A stretch of DNA of 64,000 bases from an uncultured Prevotellaceae bacterium (lineage in GTDB: Bacteria > Bacteroidota > Bacteroidia > Bacteroidales > Bacteroidaceae): contig CADCET010000004.1 of the NCBI GenBank assembly GCA_902800495.1, positions 20,225 through 84,224 of the forward strand, in the 5' to 3' direction. Positions 7,309 through 14,436 of the stretch are shown piece by piece. The translations under genes were made by a program, and so were the position numbers. Under the pieces are notes generated by a model, which saw only the letters and a list, made by a program, of their open reading frames with translations, was not told the origin of the DNA and did not search any database. Numbering within the stretch: the first letter of the stretch is position 1; each line of letters begins with the position of its first letter.

Positions 7309-9337
7309 ACTCATACTGACCCTATACACACTCATCATCGTGTGTATAGGGTTTGCCACCGTCATAGAGAAATACCGTGGCACGGCGTTTGTCGGCGATC
7401 ACATCTATGGCGCCTGGTGGTTTTCTGCGCTATGGGCAGCACTCACGGTGGCTGCCCTTGCCTATTTTGTGCGGCAGCGACTCTACAGGCGTCTGGCACT
7501 CCTATTGCTGCACGTCTCGTTTGTCGTGATACTGGCAGGTGCTTTGACCACGCATCTGTTTGCACGTAGCGGCACCGTTAGCCTAAGGGAGGGCGATACT
7601 GTCGACGTGCCTGTCAAGATGACTCTGAAAGAGTTCCGCGTCATTAACTATCCTGGTACTGACACACCGCTCGACTATCAGAGCGTTATCTGTAAGGGGC
7701 AGGGGGGAGGGTCTTTCCTTATTTCCATGAACAACGTCGCCAATATCGACGGCTACCGTCTGTTTCAGCAGAGCTACGACTCCGACGGACAGGGCGTGAC
7801 GTTAGGTTATCGCTACGATCCCTACGGCATCGCCATCACCTATACGGGCTATCTCATGCTGTTGTTAGGCATCATTGCCACCTTGTTTTCGCGCCATACG
7901 CAGATGCGTTCACTCTACCGTAAGGCCATGACGGTGGCGTTGCTCCTGTTCTGTGTCAACGCTACTGCCGACGACCAGTTGCCCGTTGTCGACAAAGACA
8001 TTGCTCACCGCATGGGAACCATCCACGTGCTTTACGCGGGCCGTATCTGTCCGCTCAACACCGTAGCCACCGACTTCACCATGAAGATGACGGGCAGTGC
8101 TTCGTGGCACGGCTATTCTGCCGACCAGGTTTTCTTCAGCTGGATGATTTATTATATGCCGTGGGAGAAAGAATTATGTAGACCCACCCCCCAGCCCCTC
8201 CCTAATGGGAGGGGAGTAGATACTCCTTCCAATGAACGAAGCGCTGTCCTTGAGATGTTCTATAGCGGACAGTTCACCAAAATCTTTCCTTATAGACTCA
8301 CTCCTTCCGCTGATACTTCTGCTTCTGAAACTTCTGCTCTTGAAGGTAATTACTCCCCTCCCTACAGGGAGGGGCAGGGGGGTGGGTCTGTTGGGGCTGG
8401 GTCGGTTGCCTGGTACTCCCCCGGCTCCCAAGTCCTGCCGCGCGAGATTCCCGTCAAGGAGCAGTTCTTCATCAAGCAGTCGATGGACTTCCTGACGGAG
8501 GCTATCGTGACGGGACAGCGCGAACGTGCTTTCGAGATTATCGCGAAGATCAAGCTCTTCCAGCGCGACATGATTGGCGACGTGCTGCCTTCCGAGCGCA
8601 AGACGCAGGCCGAGATCTTCTACAATCGGCTGCGAAGCATCAAGTTCCCCGTACTCATCACCGCCCAGCTCGGCTTGCGCTGGTGGCTCAGCGGACATAT
8701 CCCCCTGAGCAATGGCTACGAGACGATGCTCTTCATGGCGTGGGTGCTGTTGGTGCTGACGGTAGTGCTCTTCCGCAGAGTCCGTATCATCCTGTTTATC
8801 GGCCCCCTGGCTGCCCTCTGCTGTCTGCTGGTGGCTATGATGGCGGGCAGCGGCTCAGAAATCACCCCCCTGATGCCCGTCCTGCAGTCGCCGCTACTCT
8901 CCGTCCACGTCATGACGGTGATGTGTGCCTACGCCCTTTTCGCCATCCAGATGCTGTTGGGCCTCTACGCCCTCTTCCTGATAAGAAGAAGCTCGCAGCC
9001 CAATTCTTCACTCTTCACTCTTCACTCTTCACTAAAAAGAACAACCGCTCTTTCTCAGTTTCTGCTCTATCCCGCCGTATTCCTACTCGCCGTCGGCATC
9101 TTCCTCGGTGCTGTCTGGGCCAACGTATCGTGGGGTAACTATTGGTCGTGGGACCCCAAGGAGTCGTGGGCACTTATCACGCTCATGGTCTACGCCGTTC
9201 CGCTCCACCGCTCGCCTCTCACCACCCGCCGCTCGCCCCTCGCTTACCATGTCTATATGGTCGGTGCATTCCTCGCCGTCCTCATCACCTACTTCGGCGT
9301 GAATTTTTTATTAGGCGGGATGCACAGTTATGCTTGA
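7274..9337 (+). CDS. ccsBA: System II cytochrome c synthase CcsBA (ResB-CcsA fusion)
   Basis: The N-terminal ResB-like part has membrane helices at about residues 12-32, 45-62 and 70-95. The C-terminal CcsA part carries the WWD haem-handling motif NVSWGNYWSWDPKESW near residues 616-631. Such fusions move haem outward and attach it to CxxCH proteins, here plausibly the preceding di-haem protein. The GTG start at 7274 gives a 35-base overlap; a later start near 7340 is possible. The gene contains three G/C-rich repeat pieces (near 7694, 8181 and 8351) and a TTCACTC heptamer run (9007-9034), all in frame. These add low-complexity stretches such as TPQPLPNGRG and SLFTLHSSL between helices. Confidence 0.88.
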   Translation: MTKLSISSNLSKLILTLYTLIIVCIGFATVIEKYRGTAFVGDHIYGAWWFSALWAALTVAALAYFVRQRLYRRLALLLLHVSFVVILAGALTTHLFARSGTVSLREGDTVDVPVKMTLKEFRVINYPGTDTPLDYQSVICKGQGGGSFLISMNNVANIDGYRLFQQSYDSDGQGVTLGYRYDPYGIAITYTGYLMLLLGIIATLFSRHTQMRSLYRKAMTVALLLFCVNATADDQLPVVDKDIAHRMGTIHVLYAGRICPLNTVATDFTMKMTGSASWHGYSADQVFFSWMIYYMPWEKELCRPTPQPLPNGRGVDTPSNERSAVLEMFYSGQFTKIFPYRLTPSADTSASETSALEGNYSPPYREGQGGGSVGAGSVAWYSPGSQVLPREIPVKEQFFIKQSMDFLTEAIVTGQRERAFEIIAKIKLFQRDMIGDVLPSERKTQAEIFYNRLRSIKFPVLITAQLGLRWWLSGHIPLSNGYETMLFMAWVLLVLTVVLFRRVRIILFIGPLAALCCLLVAMMAGSGSEITPLMPVLQSPLLSVHVMTVMCAYALFAIQMLLGLYALFLIRRSSQPNSSLFTLHSSLKRTTALSQFLLYPAVFLLAVGIFLGAVWANVSWGNYWSWDPKESWALITLMVYAVPLHRSPLTTRRSPLAYHVYMVGAFLAVLITYFGVNFLLGGMHSYA
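7320..7349. repeat. Inverted repeat at the DHOR-ccsBA junction
   Basis: CCTATACACA and TGTGTATAGG are perfect 10-base complements around a 10-base loop, 12 bases after the DHOR stop codon and inside the first codons of ccsBA. There is no T-run, so it is not a standard terminator. It may tune expression or translation of ccsBA. Confidence 0.6.
8181..8220. repeat. Palindromic C/G-rich element, copy A, inside ccsBA
   Basis: About 40 bases reading CCCACC..., with a CCCCTCCC-TAAT-GGGAGGGG palindromic core. It is read in frame as roughly CRPTPQPLPNGRGV. Copy B at 8351-8392 is its near-exact reverse complement. Confidence 0.85.
8351..8392. repeat. Palindromic C/G-rich element, copy B (inverted), inside ccsBA
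   Basis: Reverse complement of copy A, with CCCCTCCC-TACA-GGGAGGGG core followed by CAGGGGGGTGGGTC. Read in frame as NYSPPYREGQGGGS. A third partial piece, GGGGCAGGGGGGAGGGTC, lies at 7696-7713 and encodes KGQGGGS. Confidence 0.85.
9007..9034. repeat. Heptanucleotide array inside ccsBA
   Basis: TTCACTC at 9007, 9014 and 9021, then TTCACTA at 9028. Because the unit is 7 bases long, successive copies are read in different frames, giving SLFTLHSSL in a loop between two membrane helices. Confidence 0.9.
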
Positions 9338-9344
9338 AAATCAC

Positions 9345-9352
9345 TACCTTTG
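9345..9352 (+). promoter_or_regulatory. Promoter -7 box (TACCTTTG) for the RIC-LuxR gene
   Basis: TACCTTTG fits the Bacteroidetes -7 consensus, 23 bases before the ATG at 9376. It gives the regulator its own promoter despite sitting 7 bases after the ccsBA stop codon. Confidence 0.7.
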
Positions 9353-9375
9353 CACTCAAATAACAATGTAAGACA

Positions 9376-10335
9376 ATGAAGAACTTGAAATTGTATGAAC
9401 CCAGCGACAAGATGATAACGCTGATCAAAGACAACTACAGCGTGCTGCAGGCCCTCAGCTCCTTTGGCATCAACCTCGGCTTTGGCGACAAGACGGTCAG
9501 CGAGACGTGCCAGCTGAACGGGGTCGACACTTACACGTTCCTGGCCGTTGTCAACTACACCATCAACGGCTACGGCTCGTTCGACGACGACGAACAGATT
9601 AGCGTGTCCACGCTGTTGCACTACCTCAAGGCGAGCCACACTTACTACCTCGACTTCCAGCTGCCCTTCATCCGTCGCGAGCTTCAGGACAGTATCAGCG
9701 GCGACGATGCCTTAGGTTCGCTCATCATGAAGTTCTACGACGAATATGCCCAGGAAATACGCCGCCACATGAAGTACGAGGAGAAAACACTCTTCCCCTA
9801 CGTTGAGTCGCTACTTGCCGGACAGCCCATGAACGACTACAACATCGAGACCTTCTCGAAGCATCATGAGCAGACCGACAAGAAGCTGCGCGAGCTGAAG
9901 CTCATGATAATCAAATACCTGCCTGCCGACGCCCATCGCAACAACCTGCTGACGGCTACCCTCTACGACATCTACAACAACGAGGAATGGCTGCGCCAGC
10001 ATGCCGAGGTCGAGGACAACATCTTCACGCCGGCCATCAAGCGCTTGGAGCGAATGATTACCCAGGACGATGTTTCAAAAAACATCTCGTCGATGGTGTT
10101 CAAGGGCGGACAGGACAACAGCGAGCTGCTCAGCGACCGCGAGCGCGACGTCATCATCGGCGTCGTCCAGGGGCTGCTCAACAAGGAGATTGCCGACCGC
10201 CTGTGCATCTCTGTCAATACGGTCATCACCCATCGTCGCAACATTGCCCGCAAGCTCCAGATACACTCGCCCGCAGGTCTCACCATCTATGCCATCGTTA
10301 ACGGCCTCGTCGATATTTCGAGCGTCAAACTGTAG
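9376..10335 (+). CDS. Hemerythrin/RIC domain-LuxR HTH fusion regulator
   Basis: Residues 1-65 resemble the small N-terminal domain of RIC/ScdA/YtfE proteins (LSSFGINLGFGDKTVSETC), but without the usual CCGG cysteines. Residues about 80-235 carry hemerythrin-type His and Glu positions (HYLKASH, KYEEKTLF, FSKHHEQ, QHAEVEDN), fit for a di-iron site. Residues about 250-310 form a LuxR-type HTH (LLSDRERDVI, NKEIADRLCISVNTV). RIC proteins repair iron centres after nitrosative or oxidative stress, so this fusion is plausibly an iron/NO/O2-responsive transcription factor; that role is inferred. It has its own promoter downstream of the porin-imelysin-cytochrome cluster. Confidence 0.82.
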   Translation: MKNLKLYEPSDKMITLIKDNYSVLQALSSFGINLGFGDKTVSETCQLNGVDTYTFLAVVNYTINGYGSFDDDEQISVSTLLHYLKASHTYYLDFQLPFIRRELQDSISGDDALGSLIMKFYDEYAQEIRRHMKYEEKTLFPYVESLLAGQPMNDYNIETFSKHHEQTDKKLRELKLMIIKYLPADAHRNNLLTATLYDIYNNEEWLRQHAEVEDNIFTPAIKRLERMITQDDVSKNISSMVFKGGQDNSELLSDRERDVIIGVVQGLLNKEIADRLCISVNTVITHRRNIARKLQIHSPAGLTIYAIVNGLVDISSVKL

Positions 10336-10339
10336 CGAA

Positions 10340-10513
10340 TGTCGGATAGACTGCTGACGCGCCAGGGAGTTGCACCGGAGTTTGCAACCAGATGATGGTC
10401 GCCCGTATTTTGGCAGTCAGAACAGCAGCCGTTTCCGACAATAGGTATGTGGCGCACTTGTAGATGTTAGCGACAGCCACGTGTTAGATGGTCGGAGTGC
10501 CGAATGGCGGTGC
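10340..10513 (-). ncRNA. Candidate structured small RNA
   Basis: On the minus strand a TATCTTTG box (10521 to 10514) faces this stretch and no ORF of note follows. The stretch has nested complementary arms: TGTCGGA 10340-10346 with TCCGACA 10435-10441, CTGCTG with CAGCAG, and GTTGCA with TGCAAC. A separate GTGGC/GCCAC stem lies near 10450-10480. It could be an sRNA or a decayed leader. No terminator T-run was identified, so confidence is low. Confidence 0.35.
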
Positions 10514-10521
10514 AAAGATAC
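10514..10521 (-). promoter_or_regulatory. Minus-strand promoter -7 box (TATCTTTG)
   Basis: CAAAGATA on the plus strand reads TATCTTTG on the minus strand, matching TAnnTTTG. It points toward the structured stretch at 10340-10513 and away from any coding sequence. Confidence 0.45.
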
Positions 10522-10762
10522 GGCGAAAGATCGGACTGTGCAAGAGCTTTGTGGAGGCTGGTGGAATCCTAAATTGTCAAGTGGCTGATCGTCAGTGCTG
10601 TATAGGCCGTTCTGATGCCTATCGTCCCTTGACGTCTTTCGTCCTTCGCGTTTCTCGCCTTTCGCTCCTTGCGTGCGTGTGCACACGCTTCAGCCGAAAT
10701 GGTGAATGTTGGTGACACCCAGCACACCTGATACTGATTATCAGACACTTGCAGCGGTGTTT

Positions 10763-10810
10763 GGTCGCACCAATACCCACACCAATGGTCGCACCAAGTG
10801 TCGCACCAAC
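10763..10810. repeat. Four copies of a 12-base tandem repeat
   Basis: GGTCGCACCAAT, ACCCACACCAAT, GGTCGCACCAAG, TGTCGCACCAAC. An inverted copy of the core, TTGGTGCGAC, occurs at 10945-10954 beyond the 21-base repeat, so the block is flanked by complementary ends. Confidence 0.85.
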
Positions 10811-10857
10811 CCTTTTCTGCCAATGTTTCACGCCAAAAGCTAAAAACGTACAAGCCC

Positions 10858-10920
10858 CTCATGAAAATTTCACGGCCTCTCATAAAATTCTCACGGCCTC
10901 TCGTAAATGTTTCACGGCCC
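10858..10920. repeat. Three copies of a 21-base tandem repeat
   Basis: Three 21-base units start at 10858, 10879 and 10900; each begins CTC and ends TCACGGCC followed by T or C. Intergenic, with no gene assigned. Confidence 0.85.
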
Positions 10921-11141
10921 GCCGTTACTTCCTGGTGTCACCTTTGGTGCGACTATAGGTGTTACTTACCTCAGAAAAATAGATCCTGATTTTCAGATAG
11001 TTAAGTGCCAGGTGTAAGAGGTGTTACCTATTGTTTTTATAAAAGTGTAGTAGTGCATTATGTATTCAACATTCTCTGGCAAGACACATGCTGTTTCGAA
11101 AAAAGTGACAGATAAATTTGGAAGTTACGAGAATTATTTCT

Positions 11142-11149
11142 ATTTTTGC
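11142..11149 (+). promoter_or_regulatory. Promoter for mntA-hepT (TATTTTTG)
   Basis: TATTTTTG at 11142-11149 with TTTG at 11118-11121, 20 bases upstream, matches the -33/-7 pattern. The mntA ATG follows 24 bases later. Confidence 0.75.
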
Positions 11150-11173
11150 AGTCGACAGAAAACATTTGATGCA

Positions 11174-11467
11174 ATGAGTACAGAGACGATGACGCAGCTG
11201 ATAGCTGATTACTTCAAGACACAACCCGTCCTGAAGGTCTGGCTCTTCGGCTCCTATTCGCGTGGTGAGCAGAATGCTGACAGCGATGTTGACATATTAA
11301 TAGTGCCAGATAAGATGGTCGGTCTGTTCAAGCTGAGCGGTATGATGCTCGACTTGCAAGACCTGCTTCAGAAGCGGGTCGACCTTGTTACAGAGAAGGG
11401 CCTGCTCCCTTTCGCTCGTGAAAGTGTTAATCGTGATAAAATTCTGATTTATGAGAGAGCCGCTTAG
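11174..11467 (+). CDS. mntA: MntA-type nucleotidyltransferase antitoxin
   Basis: A 97-residue minimal nucleotidyltransferase with the signature VWLFGSYSRGEQNADSDVDI (GSxxRGxxxxxSDxD, two catalytic Asp). In characterised MntA-HepT pairs this enzyme neutralises the HEPN toxin by AMPylating a Tyr. The start at 11174 is chosen because it follows a well-placed promoter and homologues begin here; an in-frame ATG at 11060 lies upstream of the promoter. The downstream HepT gene overlaps by 17 bases, the usual arrangement for translational coupling. Confidence 0.9.
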   Translation: MSTETMTQLIADYFKTQPVLKVWLFGSYSRGEQNADSDVDILIVPDKMVGLFKLSGMMLDLQDLLQKRVDLVTEKGLLPFARESVNRDKILIYERAA

Positions 11468-11816
11468 AGATAAGAGTCGGTTGGAGCATATTTTGGAAGC
11501 CATCGAAAGGTTGCAGATGTATGCCGGCCAACTTTCGCGCGAAGAGTTGGAGGCTGATGTGTTGCGATACTACGGAATTGTCAAGAATATTGAGATTATT
11601 GGCGAAGCAGCCAATATGCTGACAACCAGGTTCAAGGATGCCCATCCCGATGTTGCGTGGCGCGACATATCAGGTATGAGAAACTTCTTGGTTCACGAGT
11701 ACTTCCGAGTTGACAGCGATACTGTCTGGGCTGTCATTCATAGTGAAATCGTGGAATTGAAAGAACACATAATCCATTACCTCTTGGAAACCGACTGGAA
11801 GGAGTGGGAAAAATAA
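11451..11816 (+). CDS. hepT: HepT-like HEPN ribonuclease toxin (DUF86)
   Basis: A 121-residue all-helical HEPN protein with the RX4HXY active-site motif RNFLVHEY near residues 81-88. The Tyr of this motif is the residue modified by MntA in studied pairs. It has family length and appears intact. The 5' end overlaps mntA by 17 bases. It probably acts as an RNase toxin with an abortive-infection role, at the left edge of the restriction-modification island. Confidence 0.88.
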   Translation: MREPLRDKSRLEHILEAIERLQMYAGQLSREELEADVLRYYGIVKNIEIIGEAANMLTTRFKDAHPDVAWRDISGMRNFLVHEYFRVDSDTVWAVIHSEIVELKEHIIHYLLETDWKEWEK

Positions 11817-12121
11817 TTATCGTTTCAAGGAGATAACCAAAGAAATGTGACTTTCTCTGACCGTTCTTGACAATTGTCATTTTGAAGCGAGGGGATTGTC
11901 AGACGTATATTTGAAACACTTTTTAGAAACTGAAGAACTGACTATCATTTTCCATTACAAATAGCATTTTTCGGATCACGGGGTCGGTTGTACTGATCAT
12001 TTATTTCAAATAGCAAAATAAATTTTTCAATTTTGCCGTCAGAACAAGGCGATTATCGGCGTAACCCACTTTTTATTGTTTTTTTTCGGCCTAAAAGGGT
12101 AGCACTTTCTCAAATAATTTG
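11817..12121. other. AT-rich spacer between hepT and the hsdM leader
   Basis: About 300 bases with no gene recognised. A short TGACAATTGTCA palindrome lies near 11868-11879. The rest is AT-rich and leads into the promoter at 12122. Confidence 0.5.
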
Positions 12122-12129
12122 TAACTTTG
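12122..12129 (+). promoter_or_regulatory. Promoter -7 box (TAACTTTG) for the hsdM leader
   Basis: TAACTTTG matches the -7 consensus in an AT-rich context. Transcription would start near 12134, at the first arm of the hairpin array, about 440 bases before the hsdM start codon. Confidence 0.65.
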
Positions 12130-12131
12130 CA

Positions 12132-12279
12132 GGCAAGTATCGGCAAATCGTCGTAAACGACGCTTGCCATCGGCAAGAAATCGTTCATTAGAATGCACGC
12201 TTGCCATCGGCAAGAAATCGTTCATTAGAACGCACGCTTGCCATCGGCAAGAAATCGTTCTTCAGAACGCACGCTGCCA
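12132..12279. repeat. Four tandem hairpins (37-base period)
   Basis: Units are 12141-12170 (30 bases), 12171-12207, 12208-12244 and 12245-12279. Each hairpin has outer arms GGCAAG and CTTGCC (12132/12163, 12172/12200, 12209/12237, 12246/TGCC 12274). Inner stems are CGTCGT/ACGACG, CGTTC/GAATG, CGTTC/GAACG and CGTTC/GAACG. Inner-stem differences keep pairing (including one G-U), and the loop changes from ATTA to TTCA. This pattern favours selection on RNA structure. Confidence 0.9.
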
Positions 12280-12545
12280 AGGCATCCATCTCTGAGCGCA
12301 GAGTGCCGGTATGATTTTTGTGGGTAAAACAATACAGCATTAATGTTGTTGGAAATATCTGGGAACCTAGGAAATTCACAAGATATTGATAACGTCAAAG
12401 ACAAGATTGATGCCTATGCGATAGCGTAGGCACGACTTATCAGACGTTATAGGCTTTCCTAGGGCCTCCAGATATGGGTAAGTAGCGTTCTACGCTTTTT
12501 CCATGTCTGGAGGCTCTGGTTTGGGGAAGCCTATAATCACTCTAA
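12134..12545 (+). ncRNA. Long structured leader RNA of the type I restriction operon (candidate)
   Basis: After the four-hairpin array come more complementary pairs. GGCA/TGCC encloses CTCTG/CAGAG (12281-12307). AATATCT 12354 pairs with AGATATT 12381. ATAACGTC 12389 pairs with GACGTTAT 12443 around an 8-pair stem with a GATA loop (12412-12431). ATAGGCTT 12449 pairs with AAGCCTAT 12527, enclosing a 14-pair stem 12464-12477/12501-12514 with one G-U. No T-run follows, so it most likely continues into hsdM as a 5' leader. No reverse transcriptase or known RNA class was recognised. Confidence 0.55.
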
Positions 12546-12575
12546 TGACAAGTGTGCTGCCTAAAACTATCGTAT

Positions 12576-14435
12576 ATGAACCAAAGTCAATACAACCAAC
12601 TGTTCTCGTTCATCTGGAACATTGCTACAGATGTGCTTGTATATGCCTTCGAGAAAGGCGAGTATAAGAAAATCATCATGCCTATGATGGTGCTTCGGCG
12701 CATTGATGTGCTGTTGGAGCCAACAAAGGAAACGTTGCTTACCATGAAGCAAAAGCTTGATGAGAGCAACATCCAGAATCAGGACCCAATCCTTTACAAC
12801 GTAACGGGCTATCCATTCTTCAATACGTCAAAGTTTACGATGAAGACGTTGAAGAGCGAAACTGACCCGCTGCGACTGAAGATGAATTTCACAGACTATC
12901 TGAATGGCTTCAGCAAGGATGTGCAGGACATCATCGATAAGTTCCATTTGCGCCAGATGGTGGATAACCTCACGGAGGCAGAACGCTTGGGCAGTATCAT
13001 TGAGAAGTTTACGGACGACAAGATAAACCTGTCTAACAAGCCTGTACTGGACGATGATGGCAATGTACGATTACCAGGACTCGACAACCACACGATGGGA
13101 ACCATCTTCGAAGAACTGCTTCGCAAGTTCAATGAGGAAAACAACGTGACTGAAGCTGGTGAACACTTTACGCCTCGCGACTATGTGAAGCTGCTGGCAG
13201 ACCTTGCTGTGCTTCCTATTGCGGACAAGATTACGGATAATACCTATCATATTTACGATGGTGCGTGCGGAACGGGTGGTATCTTGACGATTGCCAAGGA
13301 TCGTATCATGGAGATTGCCAATGAGCAAGGCAAACATGTTCAGGTAAACATCTTCGGACAGGAATTGCAGCCAGATACTTTCGCCACTTGCAAGGCAGAC
13401 TTGATGATTTCGGAGAACATCAATTCGTTCCAATATCATCATGGCACAGAACAGCGTGAATATATAGCCTTCGACAGTACCATATCACGTGATGGTCACC
13501 CAGGCGAGACCTTCGACTTCTGCATCTCCAATCCTCCCTTTGGCACACCCTGGAAAGAAGACCTCAAAAAGCGTGGTCTTGACGAAAAAGACAAGAAAAA
13601 GTTTACGGATAGTCGCTTCACTGTATCGGATTGCGATGGCAAAGAACTGTCCTTTATCCCTGATATTGGCGATGCGCAGATGATGTTCCTTGCCAACAAC
13701 CTTTCACGTATGAGAGAAGATACAGCATTAGGCACTCGTATTGTCGAGGTACATAATGGTTCCTCACTCTTCACAGGTGATGCAGGAAGTGGTGCCAGCA
13801 ACTTGCGTCAGTACATCATAGAGAACGACCTTCTGGAAGCTATCATCGCTATGCCTGAGAAGGACTTCTATAACACAGGTATTGGCACTTTCATTTGGGT
13901 TATAACGAACAGGAAAGAGGAGCGTCGAAAAGGCTTTGTGCAGCTGATTGATGCTACAGAGATAAAAACACCTTTGCGTAAGAACTTAGGTGAGAAGAAC
14001 TGCGAAACTTCTGATATAGACAGGGAGCAAATCATGAAGCTGTTGATGGACTTCAAAGAGACTCCACAAAGCAAGACATTCCCCAACAATGAGTTTGGTT
14101 ACTGGAGTGTGAAGGTATATCAGCCACAACGTGATGAACAAGGCAACATCGTCATGAAGAAAGGTGAGCCTGTCGTTGACAAGAAGAGTAAGGATGTGGA
14201 AATCATTCCTTTCCGCTATGAAGGTGGCATAGAAGGTTTCTTTGAGAACGAAATAAAGCCTTATTCTCCCGATGCTATCATGGACATGAAGAGTGTCGAG
14301 ACAGGCTATGAACTCTCATTCACCAAGTATTTCTATAAGCCTAAGCAGTTGCGTACTATTGACGAAATCAGCAAAGATATTCGTGGCATAGAGGAACGCA
14401 CAGACGGATTGTTGAACGAAATCTTAGGGAAGTAG
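12576..14435 (+). CDS. hsdM: Type I restriction system DNA methyltransferase subunit HsdM
   Basis: N6-adenine methyltransferase subunit of a type I restriction-modification system (619 residues). The N-terminal HsdM helical domain (LFSFIWNIATDVL...) is followed by the AdoMet motif DGACGTGGILT near residue 228 and the catalytic NPPFG motif near residue 321. The ATG at 12576 gives the usual MNQSQYNQLF start; an in-frame upstream GTG at 12552 adds unusual residues and is rejected. It sits 1 base before hsdS. Transcription probably begins about 440 bases upstream through the structured leader. Confidence 0.95.
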   Translation: MNQSQYNQLFSFIWNIATDVLVYAFEKGEYKKIIMPMMVLRRIDVLLEPTKETLLTMKQKLDESNIQNQDPILYNVTGYPFFNTSKFTMKTLKSETDPLRLKMNFTDYLNGFSKDVQDIIDKFHLRQMVDNLTEAERLGSIIEKFTDDKINLSNKPVLDDDGNVRLPGLDNHTMGTIFEELLRKFNEENNVTEAGEHFTPRDYVKLLADLAVLPIADKITDNTYHIYDGACGTGGILTIAKDRIMEIANEQGKHVQVNIFGQELQPDTFATCKADLMISENINSFQYHHGTEQREYIAFDSTISRDGHPGETFDFCISNPPFGTPWKEDLKKRGLDEKDKKKFTDSRFTVSDCDGKELSFIPDIGDAQMMFLANNLSRMREDTALGTRIVEVHNGSSLFTGDAGSGASNLRQYIIENDLLEAIIAMPEKDFYNTGIGTFIWVITNRKEERRKGFVQLIDATEIKTPLRKNLGEKNCETSDIDREQIMKLLMDFKETPQSKTFPNNEFGYWSVKVYQPQRDEQGNIVMKKGEPVVDKKSKDVEIIPFRYEGGIEGFFENEIKPYSPDAIMDMKSVETGYELSFTKYFYKPKQLRTIDEISKDIRGIEERTDGLLNEILGK

Positions 14436-14436
14436 T

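Larger units (their letters stand above)
10336..11173. other. 838-base intergenic region with repeats and possible sRNA
   Basis: No convincing gene is present. It holds nested inverted repeats (10340-10481), a minus-strand promoter box (10514-10521), a 12-base-period repeat (10763-10810), a 21-base-period repeat (10858-10920) and a plus-strand promoter for mntA (11142-11149). Open frames here are short and translate the repeats into monotonous peptides (for example WCD repeats), so they are not called. Confidence 0.6.

Noticed and set aside
10417-10883. Small genes in the 10336-11060 region
   Set aside because: The open frames translate 12- and 21-base repeats into WCD- or RGRE-type monotony and lack start-proximal signals.
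12141-12279. CRISPR array
   Set aside because: Repeats are directly adjacent with no unique spacers, and no cas gene is present; the units are self-complementary hairpins.
12132-12279. Type III toxin-antitoxin RNA (ToxI-like repeats)
   Set aside because: The repeat length (37) is similar, but the following gene is hsdM, not a ToxN-like RNase, and the units are not followed by a terminator before a toxin gene.
12132-12545. Retron or diversity-generating element RNA
   Set aside because: Stem layout is suggestive, but there is no reverse transcriptase gene in the window.
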